NCBI RefSeq assembly: GCF_014206975.1
Contig: NZ_JACHOU010000006.1
Span: 184,424-248,423, forward strand
Direction: 5' to 3'
Source of the DNA: Aminobacter aganoensis
GTDB lineage: Bacteria > Pseudomonadota > Alphaproteobacteria > Rhizobiales > Rhizobiaceae
DNA: 64,000 bases
The translations under genes and the position numbers were made by a program. This document shows positions 40,380 to 49,442 of the stretch, piece by piece. The notes below the pieces were generated by a model. That model saw only the letters and a program-made list of their open reading frames with translations, made no database searches and was not told the DNA's origin. Numbering within the stretch: position 1 is the first letter of the stretch; each line of letters starts with the position of its first letter.

Positions 40380-41201
40380 TTATGCCTTTGTCTGTGCTGC
40401 GCGACCGTTGCCCGGCCCGAACGCGGCCGCTTCGCCCGCTTCGGGTTCGAGTTCGGCAAAGATGCCCGTGAGCAGATCCGCCCATCTCCGCTGCCCGGCC
40501 GGAGCCGAAATTTCGTCGTTGCGGATTTCGATCATCGCGCACGGCAGGCCGCGCGACCTGCCGTGGTGTTCCAGGGTGAAGTAGACGCGGTCGGCTGGCG
40601 AGTAAGGCTCGTTGACGCCGACGGTGACGCCATCGAGTTGCTGCAACGCTGTCACCAGCGGCGCGGCGAGACGGCTGTCCTCGTCATGGATGATGCCAAT
40701 GTGCCAGGGGCGCGAAACGCCCTTGTAGACCGGAGTGAAGGAATGGACAGACACCAGTCTCGTCTCCCGCCCTTCGCGGCGCCGCTCCGAAACGATGTCG
40801 TCGATCGCATCGTGGAACGGCTGCCATGATAACGCGATTCGCGCCTGCCGCTGAGTGGCCGAAAGCTCGGCATTGCCGGGGATGATGGTGGTCTCGCTGA
40901 TCTCGGGAATCAGGTCGGGCGCGCCGAGCGGGCGGTTGCAGTCGATGGCGAGGCGCGAGACGCAGGACTCGACCAGCGTCGCGTCGAGGCCCTCGGCCAC
41001 GCGCTGCGACACCGGCAGCGCGCCCGGGTCCCAGGCGATGTGGCGCAGCATTTCCGCTGCGTCGAGCCCGAGCGTGCCGACGCTCGCGGGAAGATGGTTG
41101 GAGGCGTGGTCGCAGAGAATGACGTAAGGACTGCGCCCGTCCCGGTTTGTCACCCGGACGGCATTCGACATGGCGCGCGCGGCGGCCTTGGCAGTTCCCA
41201 T
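40380..41201 (-). CDS. N-formylglutamate amidohydrolase (HutG) family protein
   Basis: A 273-residue metal-dependent amidohydrolase-fold protein. Conserved parts are YVILCDHASNHLPASVGTLGL, ESCVSRLAIDCNR, VSVHSFTPVYKG and HIGIIHDED. Family members hydrolyse N-formylglutamate in histidine breakdown, but no hut gene is here. As first gene of the glutamylation operon it may cut a gamma-glutamyl or related amide bond and release glutamate. The ATG at 41201 has GGGGA upstream; the ATG at 41171 lacks a site. Confidence 0.85.
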   Translation of the reverse strand: MGTAKAAARAMSNAVRVTNRDGRSPYVILCDHASNHLPASVGTLGLDAAEMLRHIAWDPGALPVSQRVAEGLDATLVESCVSRLAIDCNRPLGAPDLIPEISETTIIPGNAELSATQRQARIALSWQPFHDAIDDIVSERRREGRETRLVSVHSFTPVYKGVSRPWHIGIIHDEDSRLAAPLVTALQQLDGVTVGVNEPYSPADRVYFTLEHHGRSRGLPCAMIEIRNDEISAPAGQRRWADLLTGIFAELEPEAGEAAAFGPGNGRAAQTKA

Positions 41202-41371
41202 TCGCTCATCCCCGGGGCGTATCGTATGTTACGAATTTTTGTTCATTGCGCCCGTATGGATGATTTCATACACATCATGAGAGTTTGTCAAATGCCATTT
41301 TAAGGCATGCACCGGCCCAAGCGGTGTGCCAGAACAGAGCTGACCGGTGCAGGACCGAGACGGGGAGACGA

Positions 41372-42199
41372 ATGGTTTCGAGCGTTGCCGAACTGATCAC
41401 CGAAAAGATCGACACCATGCCTGCCGGCGAGCGCCGCGCGGCGCAGACCCTGATCGCCTCCTACCCGCTGATCGGGCTCAAGACGGTGGCGGAGTTTTCC
41501 CAGCAGGCCGGTGTCTCGTCGCCGACGATCCTGCGCTTCGTCGCCCGGCTCGGCTTCCAGAACTATCCTGAGTTCCAGTCCGCCCTGCAGGACGAACTGG
41601 CTGCGCAGTTGCAGTCCCCGGCCTCGCGCACGACAGCAGCGCAGTCGCCCCTGCCCGCCTCGACCGCGCCGATCCTCGAAGCCGTGCTCGAAAACATCCG
41701 CGAGACCTTCCGGCATATTTCGGATCGGCAACTGACCGACATCGTCGCCCAGCTCGCCAATCCGAAGGCGCATGTCTACCTGGTCGGCGGCCGCTTCACC
41801 GATCCCCTGGCACGCTACATGGCCGCCCATCTCAACCTGATCCGGCCGAACGTCAGCCACCTCGTCGGCCAGGAAATCCTGTGGCGCGACCGGCTGATCG
41901 ACATGGGCAAACGCGACACGCTGCTGATCTTCGACATCCGCCGCTACCAGGACAGCCTGATCCGCCTGGCCGAGAAAGCGCACGACAGGGGCACGACGAT
42001 CATCCTGTTCACCGACCAGTGGCTGTCGCCGATCGCGCGTTTTGCCCGCCATGTCGTTGCTGGCCGCACCGCCGTGCCTTCGGCGTGGGACTCGTCCGCG
42101 GCCCTATTCGTCGCCGCCGAGACGCTGATCGGCGCACTGACGCGAAAGCTCGAAACCGAGGGCGCCAAGCGCATCCGCGCGATCGAGGATCTGCGCTGA
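41372..42199 (+). CDS. RpiR/MurR-family transcriptional regulator
   Basis: A 275-residue regulator with the N-terminal RpiR helix-turn-helix (LKTVAEFSQQAGVSSPTILRFVARLGF, about 36-62) and a C-terminal SIS domain (about 115-260) that in this family senses phosphosugars or related ligands. It is divergent from the glutamylation operon (170-base shared upstream region) and is its likely regulator, although the SIS domain is better known for sugar ligands. GGGGA precedes the ATG at 41372. Confidence 0.9.
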   Translation: MVSSVAELITEKIDTMPAGERRAAQTLIASYPLIGLKTVAEFSQQAGVSSPTILRFVARLGFQNYPEFQSALQDELAAQLQSPASRTTAAQSPLPASTAPILEAVLENIRETFRHISDRQLTDIVAQLANPKAHVYLVGGRFTDPLARYMAAHLNLIRPNVSHLVGQEILWRDRLIDMGKRDTLLIFDIRRYQDSLIRLAEKAHDRGTTIILFTDQWLSPIARFARHVVAGRTAVPSAWDSSAALFVAAETLIGALTRKLETEGAKRIRAIEDLR

Positions 42200-42419
42200 G
42201 GCCGAGCGCCATTCTTGCAAAGATTACGCAGATTTAATGTGCGACAGGTGGAGAATTGCCATAAGTCTCCGCTATCGAACTAGGCTATACTACGCGGCTG
42301 AGCAGGCCTGACGCCGAAGAGCGATTTGTGTGCGCCGCGCGGCGAAGGCTGCGCCATCGCAACGAATGAAACGCCACGTGTTCCCGAAGCGGAACGAAAC
42401 GCAGCAGACCGGAGTACGC

Positions 42420-43583
42420 ATGGCCGCCTGGAAGCAGATTGTCTTGGCAACCGTCATTGTGCTCGCAGCCGCCGCCGGCTGGGTGCTGTTCGTGCCGGGT
42501 TCGCGCGACGTGCTGGCGAGCTGGGGCATCGACTGGGCCCGGGCCGCGACGGAAAGCACCGCGCAGGCAAACGGCGGCAACGGTGCTGGCCGCCAGGGCG
42601 GTGGCGGCCGCGGCGGACAGGCACAGACGCCCGTCGTCACCCAGCCGGTCACCACGGGCACCATCAACGACAGGCTGTCTGCGATCGGCACCGGCCGCGC
42701 GCTGAACTCGGTGGTGATCAACCCCTACGCCTCCGGACGCCTGACCGAGATCGCCGTCGCAGCCGGCGAAAAGGTCGAGGCCGGCGCGGTGGTGGCCAGG
42801 CTCGATGCCGATTCCGAAGAGATCGCGCTCGAGCGCGCCCGCATCGCGCAAGGCGACGCCGAGGCCTCGCTGGAACGCATCAAGGCCCTGCGCGCCACCA
42901 ACACCGCGACCACAGTCCAGCTCAAGGAAGCGGAACTCGCCGTCGAGAACGCCCGCCTCGCCGTGCGCGACGCGGCCCTTGCGCTCGACCGCCGCACCAT
43001 CAGTGCTCCCATCGCCGGCATCGTTGGCATCCTGCCGGTCGAGGCCGGCAACTACGTCACCAGCCAGACGACGATCGCCACCATCGACGACCGCTCGCGC
43101 ATCATCGTCGACTTCTGGGTGCCCGAGCGCTTCACCGGGCTGATTGCGGTCGGCGCGCCGCTGACCGCCAATTCGGTCGCGCGCCCCGGCCAGATCTTCA
43201 ACGGCGTCGTCAGCGCCATCGACAACAGGCTCGAAGAGCAGAGCCGGACGCTGCGCATCCAGGCCCGCCTCGACAATGACGGCGACCAGTTGCGGGCCGG
43301 CATGTCGTTCCAGGTGGTGATGCAGTTTCCCGGCGACACCTTCCCCTCCGTCGATCCTCTGGCGATCCAGTGGGGCGGCGACGGCGCCTTCGTCTGGGCG
43401 CTGGCCAACGGCAAGGCCAAGCGCGTGCCCGTGCGCATCATCCAGCGCAACACCGACAGCGTGCTGGTCGAGGCAGCACTGGTGCCGGGTGACCAGGTCG
43501 TCACCGAAGGCATCCATACCGTCCGCGAGGGCGCCGAACTTCTCATCGCCGGCAGCGAAGCTGCCACGCGCAGCGGCTCCTGA
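42420..43583 (+). CDS. RND efflux periplasmic adaptor (membrane fusion protein)
   Basis: A 387-residue MFP/HlyD protein with an N-terminal membrane anchor (about 5-25) and a Gly/Gln-rich linker. The biotinyl-lipoyl half motifs are GRLTEIAVAAGEKVEAGAVVARLD and APIAGIVGILPVEAGNYV, the helical hairpin lies between them, and beta-barrel domains follow. It connects the RND pump to an outer membrane channel that is not encoded here. The ATG at 42420 with GGAG ahead is preferred over an in-frame ATG at 42366. The 220-base upstream gap shows no clear element. Confidence 0.93.
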   Translation: MAAWKQIVLATVIVLAAAAGWVLFVPGSRDVLASWGIDWARAATESTAQANGGNGAGRQGGGGRGGQAQTPVVTQPVTTGTINDRLSAIGTGRALNSVVINPYASGRLTEIAVAAGEKVEAGAVVARLDADSEEIALERARIAQGDAEASLERIKALRATNTATTVQLKEAELAVENARLAVRDAALALDRRTISAPIAGIVGILPVEAGNYVTSQTTIATIDDRSRIIVDFWVPERFTGLIAVGAPLTANSVARPGQIFNGVVSAIDNRLEEQSRTLRIQARLDNDGDQLRAGMSFQVVMQFPGDTFPSVDPLAIQWGGDGAFVWALANGKAKRVPVRIIQRNTDSVLVEAALVPGDQVVTEGIHTVREGAELLIAGSEAATRSGS

Positions 43584-43597
43584 GCGGAGCGCGGCAC

Positions 43598-46500
43598 ATG
43601 AGCACCGTCCATAACGAGAACGCCGAGAAAGGCATCACCGCACTCTTCGTGCGCCGGCCGGTGCTGGCCTTCGTCATCAACACGCTGATCGTGGTGGCCG
43701 GCCTCGCTGCCCTCTACGGCGTCGAGGTGCGCGAACTGCCCGACGTCGACCGCCCGGTCATCACTGTGTCGACCACCTATTCCGATGCCGCCGCCGAAAT
43801 CGTCGACCGCGAGGTGACGGCGGTGGTCGAGGGCGCGGTGGCGCGCGTCACCGGCGTCAAGTCGATCTCGTCGAGCTCGTCCTACGGCAACAGCCGCGTC
43901 ACCGTCGAGTTCAACGACGGCGTCGACCTCAACGTCGCGGCATCAGACATGCGCGATGCCGTCGGCCGGGTGACCAACACGCTGCCCGACGACGCCGATG
44001 CGCCGCGCATCGTCAAGGCCGACGCCAACGCCGACGCGGTGATGCGCCTGGCCGTGACCTCCGACACCATGCCCGTGGAGGACATGACCATCCTGGTCGA
44101 GGACCAGATCGTCGACGCGCTCGCCGCCGTCGACGGCGTTGCCGACGTGCAGACCTATGGCGACCGCGCCAAGGTGTTCCGCGTCGACATCGACCAGGCT
44201 AGGGTCGCCAGCCTCGGTCTGACGCTGGCCGACATCTCCAACGCGCTGGCGAGCGTCTCCTTCGACGCGCCGGCGGGGTCGCTGACCGTCGGCAACCAGG
44301 ACATCATCGTGCGCGCCAGCGCGGCGGTGACGACGCCGGAAGCCTTCGAGAGCATCATCATCAACGGCAAGACCCGGCTCGGCGACGTGGCGACGGTGAC
44401 GCTGGGCGGCGATCCCGGCTCGACCTCGCTGCGCTCCGACGGCAAGACCGGCATCGGCATCGGCATCGTGCGCCAGGCCCAGTCGAGCACGCTCGACATC
44501 TCGACAGGCGTGCGCGCGGCAGCGGAAAAGATCCAGCAGACCCTGCCCGACGGCATGACCATCCGCGTCACCTCGGACGACGCCACCTTCGTCAAGGGCG
44601 CCATCGAAGAGGTCGAGATCGCCCTGGTCCTGGCAGTGACCATCGTGCTGCTGGTCATCTACGTGTTCCTGCAGGACTGGCGCGCGACGCTGATCCCCGG
44701 TTTCGCCATGCCTGTGGCGATGATCGGCACCATCGCCGGCATCTATCTCGCCGGCTTCTCGGTCAACATCCTGACGCTGCTGGCGCTGGTGTTGGCGACC
44801 GGCCTCGTCGTCGACGACGCCATCGTGGTGCTCGAAAACATCGTCCGCCGCCGCAACGAAGGCATGGGCCCGCGCGCCGCAGCCGTGCTCGGCACGCAGG
44901 AAGTGTTCTTCGCCGTCGTCGCCACCACCGCCACCCTCGCCGCCGTGTTCATCCCGATCTCGTTCCTGCCCGGCCAGACCGGCGGCCTGTTCCGCGAATT
45001 CGGCTTCGTGCTGGCGATCGCCGTGCTGCTGTCGTCGGTGGTGGCGCTGTCGCTGTGTCCGATGCTGGCCTCGCGCATGCTGACCGAGAAGAGCATCGAG
45101 CACAGCCATGGCGGCGCGCTCGGCAAGCTCGGCAGCAAGCTCGCCGCCATCTACGCGCGCTGCCTGCGCGCCTGCCTCAACGCACCATGGATCGTCATCG
45201 TCGTTTCCGTGCTGTTTGCCGGCGCCGCCTACATCGCCTTCGGCAGCGTGCGCCAGGAACTGACGCCGACCGAAGACCGTTCGATGGTGATGCTGCGCAT
45301 CTCCGCCCCGCAAGGCGTCAGCCTCGACTACACCGCTTCGCAGTTGCGCCGCATCGAAGGACTGATCGAGCCGCTGCGCAAGTCGGGCGAGATCGAGAGC
45401 ACCTTCGTCAGCGCCGGCATGGGCAACAACAACAACAGCGGCTTCATGGTGCTGTCGCTGGCACCCTGGAGCGAACGCAGCCGCACCCAGCAGCAGATCG
45501 CCGCCGACATCCTGTCGCGGACGCGCGACGTGCCGGGCGTGCGCACCACCGTCGGCCAGCCCAACAGCCTGGGCATCCGCGGCGCCGGCAACGGCCTGCA
45601 GTTCGCGCTCGTCGGCAACAGCTATGCCGATCTCGGCGTCGCCGCTGCCAAGGTGCTGACCGAGATGGAAAAGGACCCGCGCTTCCGCCAGCCGCGCCTC
45701 TCCACCGACGCCAACCAGCCGCAGCTCTTCGTCACCGTCGACCGCGACCGCGCCTCCGACCTCGGCATCGACATCAACGGGCTATCGCCGGCGCTGCAGG
45801 CGATGCTCGACGGCCGCAAGATCGCCAGCGTCTTCATCGAAGACCGCAGCTACGACGTGAAGCTGGTCTCGACGACCAACCCGATCAACGATTCGACCGA
45901 CCTCGAAAACATCTTCATCCGGGCCAATGACGGACGCTTCGTGCCGGTCTCGACCATTGCCTCGCTGACCGAGCGCGCTGTCGCGCCGTCGCTGTCGCGC
46001 GAACAGCAGCAGCGATCGATCGCCATCACGGCGAGCCTGGCCGACGATTTCGCGCTCGGAGACGCGCTGAACCGGGTCGAGGAAATCGCCGCCCCCGTGC
46101 TCCCCGCCGGCAGCCGCCTGCTGCCGCTCGCCGAGGCCGCCACGCTGAACGAAACCAGCGGCAGCATGCTGACGATCTTCGGCTTCGCCATCGTTATCAT
46201 CCTCCTGGTGCTGGCGGCACAGTTCGAGAGCTTCGTCTCGGCGGTCATCATCATGGCGACAGTGCCGCTGGGCCTCGCCTGCGCCGTCTTCGCGCTGATC
46301 CTGACCGGCACCTCGCTCAACGCCTACAGCCAGATCGGCCTGGTGCTGCTTGTCGGCGTCATGGCCAAGAACGGCATCCTCGTCGTCGAGTTCGCCAACC
46401 AGTTGCGCGACCGCGGCATGGGCGTGCGCCAGGCCATTGAAGACGCGGCGAGCATCCGCCTGCGGCCGGTGCTGATGACGATGATCTGTACCGTGCTCGG

Positions 46501-46726
46501 CGGCCTGCCGCTGGTGCTGGCGCAAGGCGCAGGCGCCGAGGCGCGCATCGCGCTCGGCTGGGTGATCGTCGGCGGCCTCGGCTTGGCGACCGTTTCGACG
46601 CTGTTCCTGACCCCGGTGGCCTACCTGCTGCTCGGCCGCTTCATCACGCCCAAGGTCGCCGAGGAAAGCCGCCTCAAGCGCGAGCTCGAGGAAGCCGCCT
46701 ACACCGGCGTGGAACCTGCGGAATAG
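43598..46726 (+). CDS. RND-family multidrug efflux transporter
   Basis: Inner-membrane proton-driven exporter of 1042 residues with two six-helix halves and two large periplasmic loops. Helix 4 has the proton-relay pair in GLVVDDAIVVLENIVRR, and NPTEDRSMV-like and GAEARIALGWVIVGG segments are typical of the HAE family. It begins 15 bases after the adaptor gene, forming a two-gene operon without a local repressor (the TetR gene at 47476 lies beyond the NodN-like gene). Substrates unknown. Confidence 0.95.
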   Translation: MSTVHNENAEKGITALFVRRPVLAFVINTLIVVAGLAALYGVEVRELPDVDRPVITVSTTYSDAAAEIVDREVTAVVEGAVARVTGVKSISSSSSYGNSRVTVEFNDGVDLNVAASDMRDAVGRVTNTLPDDADAPRIVKADANADAVMRLAVTSDTMPVEDMTILVEDQIVDALAAVDGVADVQTYGDRAKVFRVDIDQARVASLGLTLADISNALASVSFDAPAGSLTVGNQDIIVRASAAVTTPEAFESIIINGKTRLGDVATVTLGGDPGSTSLRSDGKTGIGIGIVRQAQSSTLDISTGVRAAAEKIQQTLPDGMTIRVTSDDATFVKGAIEEVEIALVLAVTIVLLVIYVFLQDWRATLIPGFAMPVAMIGTIAGIYLAGFSVNILTLLALVLATGLVVDDAIVVLENIVRRRNEGMGPRAAAVLGTQEVFFAVVATTATLAAVFIPISFLPGQTGGLFREFGFVLAIAVLLSSVVALSLCPMLASRMLTEKSIEHSHGGALGKLGSKLAAIYARCLRACLNAPWIVIVVSVLFAGAAYIAFGSVRQELTPTEDRSMVMLRISAPQGVSLDYTASQLRRIEGLIEPLRKSGEIESTFVSAGMGNNNNSGFMVLSLAPWSERSRTQQQIAADILSRTRDVPGVRTTVGQPNSLGIRGAGNGLQFALVGNSYADLGVAAAKVLTEMEKDPRFRQPRLSTDANQPQLFVTVDRDRASDLGIDINGLSPALQAMLDGRKIASVFIEDRSYDVKLVSTTNPINDSTDLENIFIRANDGRFVPVSTIASLTERAVAPSLSREQQQRSIAITASLADDFALGDALNRVEEIAAPVLPAGSRLLPLAEAATLNETSGSMLTIFGFAIVIILLVLAAQFESFVSAVIIMATVPLGLACAVFALILTGTSLNAYSQIGLVLLVGVMAKNGILVVEFANQLRDRGMGVRQAIEDAASIRLRPVLMTMICTVLGGLPLVLAQGAGAEARIALGWVIVGGLGLATVSTLFLTPVAYLLLGRFITPKVAEESRLKRELEEAAYTGVEPAE

Positions 46727-46856
46727 TTGTCGGTTATTTGGTTGGCCAATCTGCGACGGATTTGCCGCTGCAAGCGATGACAGGGCCTGTCTGATTCTGT
46801 ATCAGTCTGTCGCTGGTGCGCGGTGCATGACTTTTTCTTATGCAGGACGGGATGCG

Positions 46857-47342
46857 ATGAGCCTGAAACCAATCAATCTCGAGCAGCTTCAGGCCACCGT
46901 CGGCAAGGAGATCGGCGTGTCGCCCTGGCGCACCGTCACCCAGGAGATGATCGACAAGTTCGCCGACGCAACCGACGACCATCAGTTCATCCATTGCGAC
47001 CCCGAGCGGGCGGCCAGGGAAACGCCGTTCGGCGGCACCATCGCGCATGGCTTCCTGACGCTGTCGCTGCTGTCGGCGATGACGTTCGAGACAGTCCCGC
47101 CTGTCGAGGGCGGCGACATGGGCATCAACCAGGGCTTCGAATCGCTGAAGTTCGCAGCCCCCGTGAAGACCGGATCCCGCATCCGCACCCGCTTCGTGCT
47201 CGCCGACCTCAAGATTCGCCCGTCGGGCTGGATCCAGGCGACGCACGACGTGACCATGGAGATCGAGGACCAGAAAAAGCCCGCACTGACCGCGCGCTGG
47301 CTGACACTGACATTCGTCGAGCCGAAGCGCGAGACCGCCTGA
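46857..47342 (+). CDS. NodN-like MaoC-family hydratase
   Basis: A 161-residue hot-dog-fold protein with the hydratase motif ADATDDHQFIHCDPERA, where Asp41 and His46 occupy the catalytic positions, and TIAHGFLTLSLL. Length and sequence match the NodN-like group in rhizobia. The family hydrates enoyl-CoA thioesters; NodN itself has an unclear role in nodulation. No nod genes are nearby, so this is probably a housekeeping paralogue. The ATG at 46857 follows AGGACGGG and is preferred over the one at 46827. Confidence 0.9.
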   Translation: MSLKPINLEQLQATVGKEIGVSPWRTVTQEMIDKFADATDDHQFIHCDPERAARETPFGGTIAHGFLTLSLLSAMTFETVPPVEGGDMGINQGFESLKFAAPVKTGSRIRTRFVLADLKIRPSGWIQATHDVTMEIEDQKKPALTARWLTLTFVEPKRETA

Positions 47343-47475
47343 CACCGTCCTCATTCGCCCCGGCCCTCTCCTCGTGGGATTAGTCCTGATGAGCTATGGC
47401 CGGTTACCTTGCTGCCCTTGGGAGCCGCGTATAGAGTCGCTGGCTTCGAGTACGTGAAGTCAGCAGGGCGTATCC

Positions 47476-48120
47476 TTGTCCACTATTGCCGCAAACCGAC
47501 GTGAGCTCCAGAAGGCCGAACTCAGGGCCGAACTGGTGGCAGCCGCTCACGCGCTGGTGCGGGAAGAAGGTTATGAAGGCCTGACGATCCGCAAGCTCGC
47601 CACCAGGGTCGGCTATGCGCCGATGTCGGTTTATTCCTACTTCGCCGACAAGCAAGAGATCCTGATGGCGCTCGCCGAGAATGCCTTCATCGACCTTGCG
47701 CGACGGATGCGGCAGAACCGGCCTCGCGATCCACTCGAAGCGGTCCGCGCGGCGCTTGTCGAGTATGCCGAGTTCGGCCTTGGCAATCCGAATGAATACC
47801 GGACCGTATTCATGACCGAGAAGCAGAAGCCGCCGGTCGAAGAAACCTTTGCCGAGATGGAACGCGGAAACCCGGCCTTCCAGGTGATCATGGAACGGGT
47901 CGAAGCCTGCATCACGGCGGGCAAGCTGAAGGGCGACGCGCGCGCCATAGCCACCTCCCTGTGGACGGTGGCCCATGGCGCGATCTCGCTGCTGATCACG
48001 TTTCCCTTTTATCCGTTCGGCGACCCGAAGGCTTATGTATTGCGGATCGGCGACCTCGCCCTTGCCGGACTGGCAGCGACCGAGGTGACCCCGCTCACCG
48101 ACGAACCCGGCAATTGCTAG
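47476..48120 (+). CDS. TetR-family transcriptional regulator
   Basis: A 214-residue regulator with the N-terminal helix-turn-helix ALVREEGYEGLTIRKLATRVGYAPMSVYSYFADKQEIL and a TetR C-terminal ligand domain (TetR_C_33-like). The TTG start at 47476 has AGGGCG ahead and gives the standard N-terminal length. Two identical-type palindromes lie between it and the next gene, so it may control that gene. The effector is unknown. Confidence 0.88.
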   Translation: MSTIAANRRELQKAELRAELVAAAHALVREEGYEGLTIRKLATRVGYAPMSVYSYFADKQEILMALAENAFIDLARRMRQNRPRDPLEAVRAALVEYAEFGLGNPNEYRTVFMTEKQKPPVEETFAEMERGNPAFQVIMERVEACITAGKLKGDARAIATSLWTVAHGAISLLITFPFYPFGDPKAYVLRIGDLALAGLAATEVTPLTDEPGNC

Positions 48121-48170
48121 CGCCTGCCGGGGCAGCATTCAGTGCTTTCAGTGCCTCGACAACAAAATCT

Positions 48171-48184
48171 CCGTACACGTACGG
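48171..48184. promoter_or_regulatory. Palindrome CCGTACA-YGTACGG, upstream copy
   Basis: CCGTACACGTACGG, an inverted repeat with 6-bp arms CCGTAC/GTACGG around AC, 83 bases upstream of the small secreted protein gene and just after the TetR gene. The form is typical of TetR-family operators. Its partner starts exactly 60 bases downstream. Confidence 0.65.
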
Positions 48185-48230
48185 AATACCCCTTGCGATG
48201 CGTGAGGTGCGGTCGTATCTGTAAGGCATA

Positions 48231-48244
48231 CCGTACATGTACGG
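48231..48244. promoter_or_regulatory. Palindrome CCGTACA-YGTACGG, downstream copy
   Basis: CCGTACATGTACGG, a perfect 14-bp palindrome differing from the upstream copy only at one central base, 23 bases before the ATG of the small secreted protein gene. Two near-identical sites 60 bases apart indicate cooperative binding or looping by one regulator, most simply the adjacent TetR protein. Confidence 0.65.
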
Positions 48245-48266
48245 ATAAAATTTACGGAGATGGACA

Positions 48267-48515
48267 ATGCAACGGACTGTACTGGCGCTCGCGGCGTTGC
48301 TCGCGACGAGCGGCCTTGCAATGGCAAAAGACACGCACACGACCAAACCGCACGCTCCTTCCGCATGCACGGAGATGGCGGGCAAGCTGGACTGCGGCGC
48401 CACCGGTGGGATCAAGGACGATCGGGGACCGCTGACCACGAACAGCATCCGGACCAGCGACAAGCCCAGGGTCGGCATCGACATCAATCCCTGGATCGTG
48501 CCCAGCTTCAACTGA
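48267..48515 (+). CDS. Small secreted protein of unknown function
   Basis: An 82-residue protein with a clear signal peptide (MQRTVLALAALLATSGLAMA-KD) and a short polar mature part with two Cys residues (about 34 and 43), GGIKDDRGPL and a C-terminal NPWIVPSFN. GGAG lies eight bases before the ATG. I do not recognise a family. The palindromes upstream and the terminator downstream show a single-gene unit that is probably strongly regulated. Confidence 0.75.
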   Translation: MQRTVLALAALLATSGLAMAKDTHTTKPHAPSACTEMAGKLDCGATGGIKDDRGPLTTNSIRTSDKPRVGIDINPWIVPSFN

Positions 48516-48518
48516 TTG

Positions 48519-48544
48519 ATTGAGCGATATCATTGAGCGATATC
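48519..48544. repeat. Tandem 13-bp duplication
   Basis: ATTGAGCGATATC occurs twice in perfect tandem (48519-48531 and 48532-48544), directly after the stop of the small secreted gene and just before the terminator hairpin. Probably a local slippage product. Confidence 0.8.
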
Positions 48545-48548
48545 AATG

Positions 48549-48577
48549 AAAAAGCCGCCCGAAAGGGGCGGCTTTTT
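48549..48577. terminator. Bidirectional Rho-independent terminator
   Basis: AAAAAGCCGCCC and GGGCGGCTTTTT form a perfect stem with a 5-base loop GAAAG. A-tract and T-tract on the two sides let it work for both the small secreted gene (plus) and the small conserved gene (minus, ending at 48596). Confidence 0.9.
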
Positions 48578-48595
48578 CATTACTAATCGGGACAG

Positions 48596-49434
<839 letters not shown>

Positions 49435-49442
<8 letters not shown>

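Noticed and set aside
46857..47342. A symbiosis nod region marked by nodN
   Set aside because: NodN-like proteins are common outside symbiosis loci, and no nodABC, nod box or other symbiosis gene is present.
48519..48544. Start of a CRISPR-like array
   Set aside because: Only two direct copies with no spacer; a local duplication.
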